Source: an uncultured Bacteroidales bacterium
GTDB taxonomy: Bacteria; Bacteroidota; Bacteroidia; Bacteroidales; P3
NCBI GenBank assembly: GCA_937886715.1
Contig: CAKZZD010000009.1
Coordinates: 139,658 to 203,657, forward strand
DNA length: 64,000 nucleotides
Reading direction: 5' to 3'
Below the pieces are notes generated by a model that saw only the letters and a program-made list of their open reading frames with translations, had not been told where the DNA came from and ran no database searches. Below are positions 53,827 through 63,355 of the stretch, one piece after another; the first letter of the stretch is position 1; each line of letters starts with the position of its first letter. Position numbers and translations under genes: made by a program.

Positions 53827-54398
53827 TATTCTGGCAGTTGTTTTATACATTTCTCATCATAGGAATATTCACATTCGGCGGTGGCTATTCGATGATTGCA
53901 CTCATTCAGAGCGAGGTGGTGTCTCATCACGGGTGGCTTACTGCAGAAGAATTCACCGACATGCTGGCTGTCAGCCAAATGACCCCCGGTCCGATTGGCA
54001 TCAACACTGCCACCTACGCCGGTTACACGTCAGTGGTAAATTCCGGGCTGCCTACCGGCATGGGCATCGCAGGGGCGCTGTTGGCTTCGTTGGCTGTGAT
54101 TATTCTGCCAACAATCCTGGTCATCCTGCTCAGCTCGTACCTTCTCACCCACAAGGACAACCGCCACATCGCCACCGTGATGCGCACCTTGCGGCTTGCT
54201 GTGGTGGGTCTGATTGCAGCTGCAGCCTTGTCGCTGCTCACCCGAGAGAGCTTCGGCACGCCTGGGCTGAATTTGCAATTTATCGTGTCGGTGGTGCTGT
54301 TTCTGGGTGTATTTGTGCTTTCCTACCGATACCGGAAAAGTCCAATATTGCTGATAGCGGCTTCGGGTATCATAGGCCTCGTTATATACAGCATATAA
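53823..54398 (+). CDS. chromate transporter, second half
   Basis: 191 residues, the second CHR domain. It has the matching signature FGGGYSMIALIQSEVV, LTAEEFTDMLAVSQMTPGPIGINTATYAGY and five helices to RKSPILLIAASGIIGLVIYSI. The start overlaps the previous gene by 4 bases. After the stop, AATTTTATTAAACAAT occurs twice (54397-54412 and 54423-54438) as a short direct repeat in the AT-rich intergenic region. Confidence 0.9.
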   Translation: MIFWQLFYTFLIIGIFTFGGGYSMIALIQSEVVSHHGWLTAEEFTDMLAVSQMTPGPIGINTATYAGYTSVVNSGLPTGMGIAGALLASLAVIILPTILVILLSSYLLTHKDNRHIATVMRTLRLAVVGLIAAAALSLLTRESFGTPGLNLQFIVSVVLFLGVFVLSYRYRKSPILLIAASGIIGLVIYSI

Positions 54399-54498
54399 TT
54401 TTATTAAACAATTAATTATACCAATTTTATTAAACAATAAATTAAATGAAATGACAAGGCAAATGGAGCAATAAGACATTGACGTTGTTTTGTTATTT

Positions 54499-54529
54499 TT
54501 TGTTATATTGAAAAAAAAACGTACTTTTG
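54499..54529 (+). promoter_or_regulatory. promoter of argS
   Basis: TTTG at 54499-54502, a 19-base spacer, then TACTTTTG at 54522-54529. The argS ATG is 37 bases after the -7 element. Confidence 0.87.
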
Positions 54530-54565
54530 CATTTTATTGAATAATCACTTTTCTGAATATACCCA

Positions 54566-56347
54566 ATGGACATCAAGAACCTCATCTCCAATTGCATCGC
54601 TGAAGCATTGAAAAGCCTGTACAACATCGACCAGGCTCCGGACACCATCGTACTTCAAGAGACAAAACGCGAATTCACAGGCGACTACACGCTTGTAGTG
54701 TTCCCATACGTCAAAGCTGCGCACAAAGCCCCCGAGGCTGTGGCGCAGGAGATAGGGCAATGGGTCACCGAACGTTTGCCCCAACTGAAATCTTTCAGCG
54801 TGATAAAGGGTTTCCTCAATTTCGAGATAGCTGACAGCTACTGGCTGAATTTTGTGTCCGACTTTTACTCCGACACGGCTTTCGGGACAACGAAAGCGGC
54901 CTCTGACGATACTCCAGTAGTGGTTGAATACTCTTCTCCTAACACAAACAAACCGTTACATTTAGGCCATATCAGAAACAATCTGCTCGGATGGTCCGTA
55001 AGCCAGCTTCTTGTAGCCAATGGTGCCAATGTCAAGAAGGTGAATTTGGTCAACGACCGCGGCATACATATCTGCAAGAGCATGCTGGCTTGGCTGAAAT
55101 ACGGCAACGGCGAAACTCCTGAATCCTCAGGCATGAAGGGCGACCATCTGGTGGGTAAATACTATGTGGAATTCGACAAGCATTATAAAGAGGAGGTCAA
55201 GGCGTTGATGGAGAGTGGGGTAGAGGAGGAGCAGGCCAAGAAAGATGCCCCGTTGATGGTGAGCGCACAGCAGATGCTGAAGCGGTGGGAAGAGGGCGAT
55301 GCGGAAGTACGAGCCTTGTGGGAGAAAATGAACGGCTGGGTTTATGCCGGCTTCGACGAGACCTACCGCCGGCTGGGTGTGGGTTTCGATAAAATTTATT
55401 ACGAGTCACAGACTTATCTCCTCGGCAAGGAACTGGTGCAAAAGGGTCTTGACCTGGGCGTCCTCTACCGCAAAGATGATGGGTCGGTATGGTGCGACTT
55501 GACCGGCGACGGTCTCGACCAGAAATTGCTGCTGCGTCGCGACGGCACCTCTGTTTATATGACCCAGGATTTGGGCACCGCCTTGTTGCGCCACAATGAG
55601 TTTGGTGCCGAGCAGCTGATATATGTGGTTGGTAACGAGCAGGATTATCATTTCAAAGTGCTGAAGCTGATACTCGGAAAACTCGGTTTCGATTGGGCTG
55701 ATAAGGTGTATCACCTCAGCTACGGAATGGTCGAACTCCCCAATGGTAAAATGAAGTCGCGCGAAGGCACCGTGGTGGATGCCGACGACCTGATCAGCGA
55801 GATGGAGCAGACTGCCGCCGAAATGACTCGCGAACATGGCAAAAACGACGATTTCTCCGAAGACGAACTCGCCCATTTGCATCATATTTTGGCTCTTGGC
55901 GCACTAAAATATTTCATCCTGAAAGTGGACCCGACCAAGAACATGCTGTTCAACCCGGCCGAAAGTATTGACTTCAACGGAAACACAGGCCCCTTCATTC
56001 AGTACACGCACGCTCGTATCAGAAGTATTGTTCGTAAGGCCGGCAATATCGGGGCCCCTGTGGTTTCCAATATCATACTGAACGAAAAAGAACGTGCAGT
56101 AATTAAAGTGCTACATGAACTGCCTGACACTATCAAATCTGCTGCTCAGTCGTTTAGTCCGGCAATGATCGCTAACTATTCCTACGACCTCGCCAAGGCT
56201 TTCAACAGTTTCTATCAAGACACTCCTATCCTTCGGGAGACCAACGAAAATGTCAAGCACTTCCGCGTGCAACTTTGTTCGTTTGTGGCTAACACGCTGA
56301 AAAACACTATGAATATTCTTGGCATCGAGGTGCCTGAAAAAATGTAA
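54566..56347 (+). CDS. argS: arginyl-tRNA synthetase
   Basis: 593 residues. Class I features: the HLGH form of the HIGH motif at 132-135 in SPNTNKPLHLGHIRNN, and MKSREGTVVDADDL, the Arg-type KMSKS region. The N-terminal Arg-S additional domain (about 1-85) and the C-terminal DALR anticodon-binding domain (about 470-593) are present. It heads a two-gene unit with the thioesterase, 4 bases apart. Confidence 0.97.
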   Translation: MDIKNLISNCIAEALKSLYNIDQAPDTIVLQETKREFTGDYTLVVFPYVKAAHKAPEAVAQEIGQWVTERLPQLKSFSVIKGFLNFEIADSYWLNFVSDFYSDTAFGTTKAASDDTPVVVEYSSPNTNKPLHLGHIRNNLLGWSVSQLLVANGANVKKVNLVNDRGIHICKSMLAWLKYGNGETPESSGMKGDHLVGKYYVEFDKHYKEEVKALMESGVEEEQAKKDAPLMVSAQQMLKRWEEGDAEVRALWEKMNGWVYAGFDETYRRLGVGFDKIYYESQTYLLGKELVQKGLDLGVLYRKDDGSVWCDLTGDGLDQKLLLRRDGTSVYMTQDLGTALLRHNEFGAEQLIYVVGNEQDYHFKVLKLILGKLGFDWADKVYHLSYGMVELPNGKMKSREGTVVDADDLISEMEQTAAEMTREHGKNDDFSEDELAHLHHILALGALKYFILKVDPTKNMLFNPAESIDFNGNTGPFIQYTHARIRSIVRKAGNIGAPVVSNIILNEKERAVIKVLHELPDTIKSAAQSFSPAMIANYSYDLAKAFNSFYQDTPILRETNENVKHFRVQLCSFVANTLKNTMNILGIEVPEKM

Positions 56348-56351
56348 GGCT

Positions 56352-57077
56352 ATGAAATACGTAATGGACATCAATACGCCATCGTATGTTTGCGATGTGC
56401 ATGACAGACTACACACTTGGGCTTCAGTGCGTCTATGCCAGGAAGTGACTGAGCTTCATGGAAATGCCACCGGAATTGGTTTTAATGAGCTGATCAAGCA
56501 GAATAGGGCATGGGTTTTGACCAGAGCCTTTTATAATGTTTTGAAGCGTCCATCTGCTTTCGACGATATCGAACTGAGCACATGGTCACGCGGAAACGAC
56601 GGCCTGTTTGCTTTCCGCGACTATCGCATGAAGAACGCAGAGGACGAAGTGATCATGAATGGCACAACGTATTGGGTACTAATGGATTTTATGTCCAGAA
56701 GGGTCACCCGACTGAATTCCGCATTGAACAATTATCCGTTTGACGCGGATGTCGCCACAGAGTTGATTTCTCTCGACAAGTTGCCCGACTTCAAATATTC
56801 CGAACAGGATCTGACGATGACCATACCTGTGAATTATTCCATGCTTGATCATACCAATCATGTGAACAATTCCGAATATATCAAGTGGATATTCGACGCG
56901 CTGCATCAGCTCGAATTCGATCAAGATAAGCCATTTTCAATCAATCTTAATTATCAGCACGAAACCAAGTACGGTGACGCTATAAAGATCTACGCCATCC
57001 ATACCGACGATTCTTATCATTTAAAACTTGTTAATTCTGTCGGCACCAGCGTAGCAGCCGAAATCAAATACCTATAA
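56352..57077 (+). CDS. acyl-ACP thioesterase
   Basis: 241 residues from ATG 56352. Two hotdog domains: about 5-125 and 145-241. Family segments are TRAFYNVLKRPSAFDDIELST and RDYRMKNAEDEVIMNGTTYWVLMD, then the second domain's YSMLDHTNHVNNSEYIKWIFDAL, where Asn/His residues of the active site lie. It releases free fatty acids from acyl carrier protein; chain length cannot be read. It ends before a bidirectional terminator. Confidence 0.9.
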   Translation: MKYVMDINTPSYVCDVHDRLHTWASVRLCQEVTELHGNATGIGFNELIKQNRAWVLTRAFYNVLKRPSAFDDIELSTWSRGNDGLFAFRDYRMKNAEDEVIMNGTTYWVLMDFMSRRVTRLNSALNNYPFDADVATELISLDKLPDFKYSEQDLTMTIPVNYSMLDHTNHVNNSEYIKWIFDALHQLEFDQDKPFSINLNYQHETKYGDAIKIYAIHTDDSYHLKLVNSVGTSVAAEIKYL

Positions 57078-57175
57078 ATTTCCTCATATCTTTTATGTCC
57101 ATAGGGCATATCATCGGCTACTTTTATTTAACATAATCCGGATATTAGCCATAAACTACTGAAGTTCAACAGCTA

Positions 57176-57216
57176 AAAACTGAGCCGATTATTAAAAAAA
57201 CAACCGGCTCAGTTTT
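57176..57216. terminator. bidirectional Rho-independent terminator
   Basis: AAAACTGAGCCG (57176-57187) pairs with CGGCTCAGTTTT (57205-57216) around a 17-base loop. With A's before and T's after, it can end both the thioesterase gene (+) and dxs (-, stop at 57239). Confidence 0.85.
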
Positions 57217-57238
57217 AGTCAATTTCTCTGGCTAGAAA

Positions 57239-59128
57239 TCAATTGTTCAAAGCTGTACGGATAATAGCTTCAGCATCAATAAAGCAATCGTGTTTCAACT
57301 GATCAACAGTTCCGTGCGAAACAAACTTGTCAGGAATGCCTAGTATTCTGATTCTTGAAGCCATGTTTGGATGTTTCTGGACAAGATATTCTTCAACAGC
57401 CGAGCCCAAACCTCCGATGCGTACGCCATCTTCAACCGTAATGATGTTTTTGAATTTTCTATCAGCGATTTCATCAATAAGATCCGTATCCAGTGGCTTC
57501 AGAAATCGCATGTCGTATACTGCAGCAGAAACATTCTTTTCTTCGAGAGCTTGAGCCGCAGAAAGCGCATCATTTCCAGAATGTCCAATGCTGATTATGG
57601 CCACATCTTTGCCTTGACGCACGCATCGGCCATGACCGATTTCCAGTTTCTCGAATGGCGACTGCCAATCGGTATGCACGCTTGCGCCGCGCGGATAGCG
57701 GATCACCATCGGACCGTTGTCCGGCAGTTGTGCCGTATACATCATATTCCGCAATTCGTGCTCATCCATGGGTGCGCAAATGATCAGATTCGGTATTGGC
57801 CGTAATGCCGCAAGGTCAAACACGCCATGGTGCGTTGCACCGTCCTCACCTACGATTCCGGCCCTGTCCAGGCACATCACCACCGGCAATCGCTGCAGCG
57901 CCACATCGTGTATGATCTGGTCGTAGGCCCGTTGGGCAAACGAAGAATAGATATTGCAAAACGGAATCATGCCTTGCGCCGCCAATCCTGCCGCAAACGT
58001 CACCGCATGTTGTTCCGCAATCCCCACGTCGAAAACACGGTTCGGCATCTTCTCCATCATGAGGTTCAGCGAGCAGCCTGTCGCCATAGCAGGTGTAATG
58101 CCGACTATTGACGGATTTTTCTCGGCCAATTCGATGATTGTGTGGCCAAACACCTCTTGGTATTTCAGCGGTTTCCCAGCCGTGGATTTGACAATCTGGA
58201 TCCCTGTATGAGCGTCAAACTTTCCAGGTGCATGATACACCACAGGGTTGTTCTCAGCTTGGCGCAACCCCTTCCCTTTCTTGGTCACAATATGAAGGAT
58301 CTTTGGCCCTTTTATCTCTTTCAGCCGCTGCAGCATGTCAATCAATTGACCCATGTCGTGACCGTCAATTGGCCCGAAATATCTGATTCCTAGCGATTCA
58401 AACAAGTTGTTTCCGCCTGTCATCATGATTTTTGCGGTACTCGTCATGCGCTGGAAGAAGTTTATCGAACGACTATGGCGACGTCCTCCGCGGGTGCCGT
58501 CAAGGCGGTTCCACACCTGCTCCTTCAGCTGGTTGTACTTCGGCGAGGCCGTGATGCGCGTCAAGTACGCATTCAGCCCGCCCACCGCTTTGTCAATCGA
58601 TATTCCATTGTCGTTCAGTACTATAAGCACATTCGACCGCGACACTCCCACATTGTTCATCGCCTCAAAAGCTTCGCCGCCGGTCATCGATCCGTCACCA
58701 ATCACTGCGATGTGGTGGCGTGTTTCGTTCCCTTGCAGTTTCGACGCTGTGGCCATACCTAGCGCCGCCGATATCGATGTCGAACTGTGTCCTGTCCCGA
58801 AGGCATCGTAGGGGCTTTCGTCGCGTTTGGGAAAACCGCTGAGCCCTCCGTAGGTGCGTATCGTGGGAAACTGGTCTCCCCTACCCGTCAATATTTTATG
58901 GGCATACGACTGGTGCCCCACATCCCATATCAGTTTGTCGTCGGGCGTATTGAAAACATAGTGCAGGGATACGGTAAGCTCTATCGTGCCCAAACTCGAG
59001 GCCAGATGTCCGGGATGGTTCGACAGGGTGTCGATGATATATGTGCGCAACTCGTCAGCCAGCGGTTGCAACTGGCTGGGTTCCAAGTTTCGCAAGTCGG
59101 AAGGTGTCTTGATGTTGCTGAGTAACAT
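57239..59128 (-). CDS. dxs: 1-deoxy-D-xylulose-5-phosphate synthase
   Basis: 629 residues. Thiamin-diphosphate motifs: His41 in SNHPGHLASSLG, GHSSTSIS at 113-120, and GDGSMTGGEAFEAMNN at 144-159 for the Mg/ThDP site. The transketolase-like middle domain has EQHAVTFAAGLA and DRAGIVGEDGATHHG; the C-terminal domain is complete. The enzyme begins the MEP isoprenoid pathway. It is 25 bases after the secreted protein gene, so both share a transcript from the promoter near 60380. Confidence 0.97.
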   Translation of the reverse strand: MLLSNIKTPSDLRNLEPSQLQPLADELRTYIIDTLSNHPGHLASSLGTIELTVSLHYVFNTPDDKLIWDVGHQSYAHKILTGRGDQFPTIRTYGGLSGFPKRDESPYDAFGTGHSSTSISAALGMATASKLQGNETRHHIAVIGDGSMTGGEAFEAMNNVGVSRSNVLIVLNDNGISIDKAVGGLNAYLTRITASPKYNQLKEQVWNRLDGTRGGRRHSRSINFFQRMTSTAKIMMTGGNNLFESLGIRYFGPIDGHDMGQLIDMLQRLKEIKGPKILHIVTKKGKGLRQAENNPVVYHAPGKFDAHTGIQIVKSTAGKPLKYQEVFGHTIIELAEKNPSIVGITPAMATGCSLNLMMEKMPNRVFDVGIAEQHAVTFAAGLAAQGMIPFCNIYSSFAQRAYDQIIHDVALQRLPVVMCLDRAGIVGEDGATHHGVFDLAALRPIPNLIICAPMDEHELRNMMYTAQLPDNGPMVIRYPRGASVHTDWQSPFEKLEIGHGRCVRQGKDVAIISIGHSGNDALSAAQALEEKNVSAAVYDMRFLKPLDTDLIDEIADRKFKNIITVEDGVRIGGLGSAVEEYLVQKHPNMASRIRILGIPDKFVSHGTVDQLKHDCFIDAEAIIRTALNN

Positions 59129-59153
59129 TTCGTGTTTCTAAAACAGTAAGGCT

Positions 59154-60134
59154 CTATTTGCCAAAGATGTATGCCGGAGTGCTCTTCGGCAAGGGTTCAA
59201 ACTCTTTGTTCAGCTTTTTGTCCGCAAGTCGGCCTTCCGCTCCGTCGCGCATCTCCCACTTGCCGTCGACAAAGGTGTATGCCAGTTCGTTACCCGAAGG
59301 CATGTAGTAGTGGAATATTCCGTCCATGCCAGGCACTTGGGGGGCCACTTCATCAAATATGATCATCCGCTCTTTGTGGTCTTCATAGGTCTCAACCGTA
59401 CGGTATCGGTTGGAACCCTTCACTTTCACGCGTTCGCGTTTCACCTCGCGGATGAATTGTTCCTCATAGCCCAGGTTCACCATCGCATTGTTTGCATATT
59501 CGAGGATCACCCGGCGCTGGTTACGCTCGCGGCGAAACACGGGGGCGCCAAACTGCACCTTCCCGTTGCGGATCATCACGGGTTCTATTATCTTTCTGTC
59601 TGTAATGTTGTCCACTCCGTTCCATCCCAGCAGCGTGTAGCATGTGCGGCCACCTGCCGATGTCTGTATCAGTTCCTGATACACGGCGCCCATCCATTTG
59701 TCCGGACTCAGCGTCGACTCCTCGCGGTTCATGATCTCTTCCGACTTGTCGTTCAGCACCTGGAACGTGTATTCTTCTTCTTTCTCGTCGTAGTATTGCA
59801 CTGCGCCGAAACATTCAAATTCGCCGTCGTCACGAATCACCGCCCACGTGAATATCCTGAAGTTGCCGTCAGGCGCCGACAGCACCGATGCCACATCAGG
59901 CAGGCTCCAGCGCCATTTTTCCGAGTGCTCCTCTTGCAATGCCTGCGTCAGCAGTTGCACTGCTTCTTCCGACGCCAGATAGCGTTCGTTGTCGGTAGCC
60001 GCTCCAGACACCATCTCCAGCTTGTCCGACAATTGCTGCTGCAACTGCTGCATGCGGGCCTTGTTCTGTCCCGCAGCGGTGGGCACTACCGATGCCAGCA
60101 GCAACACGATTAGTATATTTTTTATCTTATACAT
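59154..60134 (-). CDS. secreted protein, unknown
   Basis: 326 residues from ATG 60134, beginning MYKIKNILIVLLLASVVPTAAGQ, a typical signal peptide; the longer frame upstream is not protein-like. The mature part begins with a Gln-rich helix (MQQLQQQLSDKLEM), then a mixed region with VASVLSAPDGNFRIFTW and CYTLLGWNGVDNITDRKIIEPVMI. I recognise no family. A repeat-like VKGSNRYRTVETYEDHKERMI precedes a metal- or ligand-lacking end. It is upstream of dxs in the same unit, but nothing suggests a shared pathway. Confidence 0.75.
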   Translation of the reverse strand: MYKIKNILIVLLLASVVPTAAGQNKARMQQLQQQLSDKLEMVSGAATDNERYLASEEAVQLLTQALQEEHSEKWRWSLPDVASVLSAPDGNFRIFTWAVIRDDGEFECFGAVQYYDEKEEEYTFQVLNDKSEEIMNREESTLSPDKWMGAVYQELIQTSAGGRTCYTLLGWNGVDNITDRKIIEPVMIRNGKVQFGAPVFRRERNQRRVILEYANNAMVNLGYEEQFIREVKRERVKVKGSNRYRTVETYEDHKERMIIFDEVAPQVPGMDGIFHYYMPSGNELAYTFVDGKWEMRDGAEGRLADKKLNKEFEPLPKSTPAYIFGK

Positions 60135-60373
60135 ATGTTTATAGTCTATCAACACTTCCAAATGGATGCCCGCGCAAGGATGCCCGCGCAACGGAAAATA
60201 CCCGCTCCTCGATTGGGTTCTGAGCCGCCTGCTGCAGCTAGTGCAACGGCTTCAGTCCCCTCCCCACCCCGCAGTTCGAGGGCCCCTGGCAGTTCTCTTC
60301 TCATTCCTTGTGACCCGGTCCGTTCGTTGGTTATATATTAATCCCATGCCACATTCATATCTCAAACATTTTG

Positions 60374-60405
60374 CAAAAATACGATTTTTCCCCAACATGA
60401 CCAAA
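60374..60405 (-). promoter_or_regulatory. promoter of the secreted-protein/dxs unit
   Basis: On the minus strand TTTG (60405-60402), a 20-base spacer, then TATTTTTG (60381-60374). Transcription would start near 60367, leaving a 5' leader of about 230 bases before the ATG at 60134. I see no riboswitch or ORF in that leader. Confidence 0.65.
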
Positions 60406-60428
60406 TGTTTTTTTATACGGGAAAACAA

Positions 60429-60623
60429 TCATTGCTCGGAAATGTACTCCTGGGCATATTCGACATAATAGAAGGCATTGCCGGTCTGTCCATGACATGT
60501 GGGCTTGATTTCGCCGTCCCGGTTTTTTATGAGATGGCATCTCGCTGCCTGGCAGCACAAGGGTGCCAGCGGCCACGATGGCTCCTCCCCCATTTGGCAG
60601 CCGTCAAATAGCTTGACACCCAT
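60429..60623 (-). CDS. possible small cysteine-rich protein
   Basis: 64 residues in the 659-base gap 60135-60793, beginning MGVKLFDGCQMGEEPSWPL and ending YYVEYAQEYISEQ. The sequence is protein-like in composition, with five Cys residues (Cys9, then Cys26-Cys27, Cys32 and one near residue 46) and a GC-rich third codon position like its neighbours. There is no recognisable family, no signal peptide and no clear promoter upstream. It could be a true small zinc- or redox-type protein or a gene remnant. Confidence 0.35.
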   Translation of the reverse strand: MGVKLFDGCQMGEEPSWPLAPLCCQAARCHLIKNRDGEIKPTCHGQTGNAFYYVEYAQEYISEQ

Positions 60624-60655
60624 GTACTATACTCCTCTGAATTTAGATAATTGCA

Positions 60656-60685
60656 ATTGTAAATAAAAAGAAAATCGTACATTTG
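60656..60685 (+). promoter_or_regulatory. promoter of the tannase-like gene
   Basis: ATTG at 60656-60659, an 18-base spacer, then TACATTTG at 60678-60685. The -7 element is exact and the -33 is one base off consensus. It leaves a leader of about 100 bases before the ATG at 60794. Confidence 0.65.
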
Positions 60686-60793
60686 CAGCTGATTAACAAA
60701 ACATCGAGACCCATAAAAAACAGAGCATTAAACAACTACAACACAAGGTCTTGGCAGAGACCAGAGCTCCGACTCAAAACACTCCTGAACAAT

Positions 60794-62350
60794 ATGAAGA
60801 GAATATTTGCGGCAATGTTTTGTGTCTGTCTCTCAGCGGGAGCAATGGCACAGAGTGCGTTGGCTTTCGATGCCAGTGCAGGTGAGAAATCGAAGATGAC
60901 CGTCTATGACGGCTCGGAGGTCAATTATACGGCCTACGAGCGGCTGTTCTATGTGACGAATGTGGAGGACTCCACCTATCAGTTCCTCAATGTCTATGTG
61001 CCCGATGGAGCCACACAGCAGACACCCATTTTCCTGCGGACATACGTGGGCGGCTACATGGCCTCGCCTGCCGCCCAGCCACAGGCGGGCGATGCTACGG
61101 GCAGGGCTTTGAAGGAGGGCTATGTGGTGGTGATTCCCGGCACGCGCGGTCGCAATTCCTCCATCGTGGCCGACAAACAATATGCCAAGACGCATAAGGT
61201 CGTGACAAAAGGACAGACCGTCTATACGGGTCGTGCACCGAAGGCCATCCTCGACCTGAAAGCCGCCATCCGCTATCTGCGCCACTTCGATAAAGAGATG
61301 CTTGGCGATGCCGAGCGCATCATCACCGACGGGACGAGTGCCGGTGGCGCCATGTCGGCGCTGATGGGAGCCACGGGCAACAACCCAGAGTATGCCGCGC
61401 TGCTGAAGGCTATGGGTGCCGCCGACGAGCGCGACGATGTCTTTGCCTCCGTCTGCTATTGCCCCATCATCGACCTCGAACATGCCGATATGGCCTACGA
61501 GTGGCTGTACGGACAGACGGATTCACGCCAGAGCCTCGATGACACCCACAGGCAGATGTCGAAAGAACTGGCAGCTCTGTTTCCTGCTTATGTCAACAGC
61601 CTGAACCTGATGAAACCCGACGGCACGCCGTTGACGGCAGACAACTATCTCGACTATCTGAAGAGCGAGATTATCCGTGCGGCTCAGACGGCCAAGAATG
61701 CCGGAGCCTACATTCCCGACAGCATCGGTTTCTCGTTCTCCTCAGAAGCAGGAGGTATGTTTACCGCTCCTATAAATGGTGGCATACCTCCTCAGATGCA
61801 GGGCGACAAGCGACCCATGATGCAGGCTGAGCAGCCCCCGATGGGTATGCGCCCGATGCATGGCGGCCAGCTCCAGGTGGGGGAATACATCACCGGCCTC
61901 GACATGCAGAAGTATCTCAACTATGTGGTATCTACCCAGGCCCTGAAAGGCGTTCCTGCCTTCGACAGCCAGATCGAGGGCATCAACAACGCCAGCGGCG
62001 AGAACGAGGAGTTCGGCGACGAGACTGGCAGCAACGCTAACTTCACCGACTATACGGCTCGAAGAAACAATGCCGCCCTCACCGATGCCATCCGTCAGAA
62101 TGTGCGCCTGATGAACCCCATGAGTTTCATCGGCGACGGCACAACCTCGGTGGCTCCCCACTGGTATATCCGTCATGGTGCTCGCGACCGCGACACGTCC
62201 TTCCCCATTCCCGTCAACTTCGCCACCAAGCTCCAAAACGCGGGCAAGGACGTGAACTTCCTCTTGGCCTGGAACCGTCCGCATAGCGGCGACTACGCTC
62301 TCGACGAACTGTTTCAGTGGATTGCAGAAATCACCCAATCAAAATTTTAA
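60794..62350 (+). CDS. secreted subtype B tannase-like hydrolase
   Basis: 518 residues from ATG 60794; the signal peptide MKRIFAAMFCVCLSAGAMAQ supports this start over the open frame from 60683. The nucleophile Ser182 lies in DGTSAGGAMSALMG, the form seen in bacterial subtype B tannases; a probable acid is in HGARDRDTSFP near 455-460 and the His is His497 in RPHSGDYALDE. Such enzymes cleave galloyl esters; a Met/Pro-rich insertion (PMMQAEQPPMGMRPMHGG, about 335-360) sits in the lid region. The next gene is another secreted hydrolase, so the pair may act on plant phenolic esters. Substrate is inferred. Confidence 0.85.
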   Translation: MKRIFAAMFCVCLSAGAMAQSALAFDASAGEKSKMTVYDGSEVNYTAYERLFYVTNVEDSTYQFLNVYVPDGATQQTPIFLRTYVGGYMASPAAQPQAGDATGRALKEGYVVVIPGTRGRNSSIVADKQYAKTHKVVTKGQTVYTGRAPKAILDLKAAIRYLRHFDKEMLGDAERIITDGTSAGGAMSALMGATGNNPEYAALLKAMGAADERDDVFASVCYCPIIDLEHADMAYEWLYGQTDSRQSLDDTHRQMSKELAALFPAYVNSLNLMKPDGTPLTADNYLDYLKSEIIRAAQTAKNAGAYIPDSIGFSFSSEAGGMFTAPINGGIPPQMQGDKRPMMQAEQPPMGMRPMHGGQLQVGEYITGLDMQKYLNYVVSTQALKGVPAFDSQIEGINNASGENEEFGDETGSNANFTDYTARRNNAALTDAIRQNVRLMNPMSFIGDGTTSVAPHWYIRHGARDRDTSFPIPVNFATKLQNAGKDVNFLLAWNRPHSGDYALDELFQWIAEITQSKF

Positions 62351-62377
62351 TCTTAATACATAAATAATTATATATCA

Positions 62378-63322
62378 ATGAGAAGAATAGTGTCAATACT
62401 TGTGGCAGGAGCCTTGTGCCTTGCTGCCTGCGGCCCGAAGAAGGGCGGCGAAAGCGGCCCTCGTCAGGGCGGCCACATGGAGATCAACAAGGATGCCGAC
62501 AGCACGTTTGTCAGGCTGAAACAGGAGACGCTAGGCAAGTTCAAGCAACTGACCTTCAACGATGAGCTGACGGGCAAGACGATGGAGTACAACCTGCTGG
62601 TGCCCGAAAGCTACGACGGAACACGGGGCTATCCGCTGGTGCTCTTTATGGCCGATGCCAGCACCGTGGGCAAGGAGCCGACGGCACCGCTCACGCAGGG
62701 CTACGGCGCGCTGGAGTTCGCCTCCGATCGCGACCAGCGGCTGCACCCATCGTTCGTCCTCGTGCCGCAATACACCGACTGGGCCGTGCAGGACGACTGG
62801 AGCACCACCGACGAGGTGGAGATGACCATCCGCCTGCTCGCGGAGGTCTGCCGCCAGTACAACGTCGACACCAACCGCCTCTACACCACCGGCCAGTCGA
62901 TGGGCGGCATGATGTCGTTCTATTTCAACATCGTGCATCCCGACCTCTTTGCCGCCTCGCTCTTCGTGAGCAGCCAGTGGGACACCTCGAAGATGCAGCA
63001 TTTCGGCAAGAAGCGCTTCTTCTACATCGTGGCCGGCGGCGACCAGAAGGCATACGGCGGCATGCAAGACCTGGCAAAGGTACTGAAGGCGAACGAAGCC
63101 CGCGTGGATTCCGCTTCGTGGAGTGCCAAACTCCCCGTCGAAGAGCAGGAGCGATTGGCCGAGCAGCTGATAGCCCGTGGCGGCAACATCAACTTCATCA
63201 AGTGGGAGGCAGGCAGCGTACTCCCGGAAACGGGCCGAGCCATGGAGCACATGGCCTCGTTTGACTACGGCTACAAGATTGCCGCCGTCAGGGACTGGCT
63301 CTTCAAGCAGAGTAAGGAATAG
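62378..63322 (+). CDS. alpha/beta-hydrolase lipoprotein, esterase/peptidase-like
   Basis: 314 residues. Lipoprotein signal MRRIVSILVAGALCLAAC (Cys18). An alpha/beta-hydrolase core of the PHB-depolymerase/feruloyl-esterase type: NLLVPESYDGTRGYPLVLF near 72-90, then nucleophile Ser174 in TTGQSMGGMMSFY, and a C-terminal segment GRAMEHMASFDYGYK that may hold the His. It starts 27 bases after the tannase-like gene. The substrate is unknown; an ester or a short peptide is possible. Confidence 0.82.
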   Translation: MRRIVSILVAGALCLAACGPKKGGESGPRQGGHMEINKDADSTFVRLKQETLGKFKQLTFNDELTGKTMEYNLLVPESYDGTRGYPLVLFMADASTVGKEPTAPLTQGYGALEFASDRDQRLHPSFVLVPQYTDWAVQDDWSTTDEVEMTIRLLAEVCRQYNVDTNRLYTTGQSMGGMMSFYFNIVHPDLFAASLFVSSQWDTSKMQHFGKKRFFYIVAGGDQKAYGGMQDLAKVLKANEARVDSASWSAKLPVEEQERLAEQLIARGGNINFIKWEAGSVLPETGRAMEHMASFDYGYKIAAVRDWLFKQSKE

Positions 63323-63355
63323 ATTTCGAAAAGACAGACAGATAAATCGGAATTT

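Noticed and set aside
54397..54438. Short AT-rich direct repeat after the chromate transporter genes as a mobile-element scar
   Set aside because: AATTTTATTAAACAAT occurs twice, but with no flanking inverted repeats or duplication of a target site; AT-rich slippage explains it.
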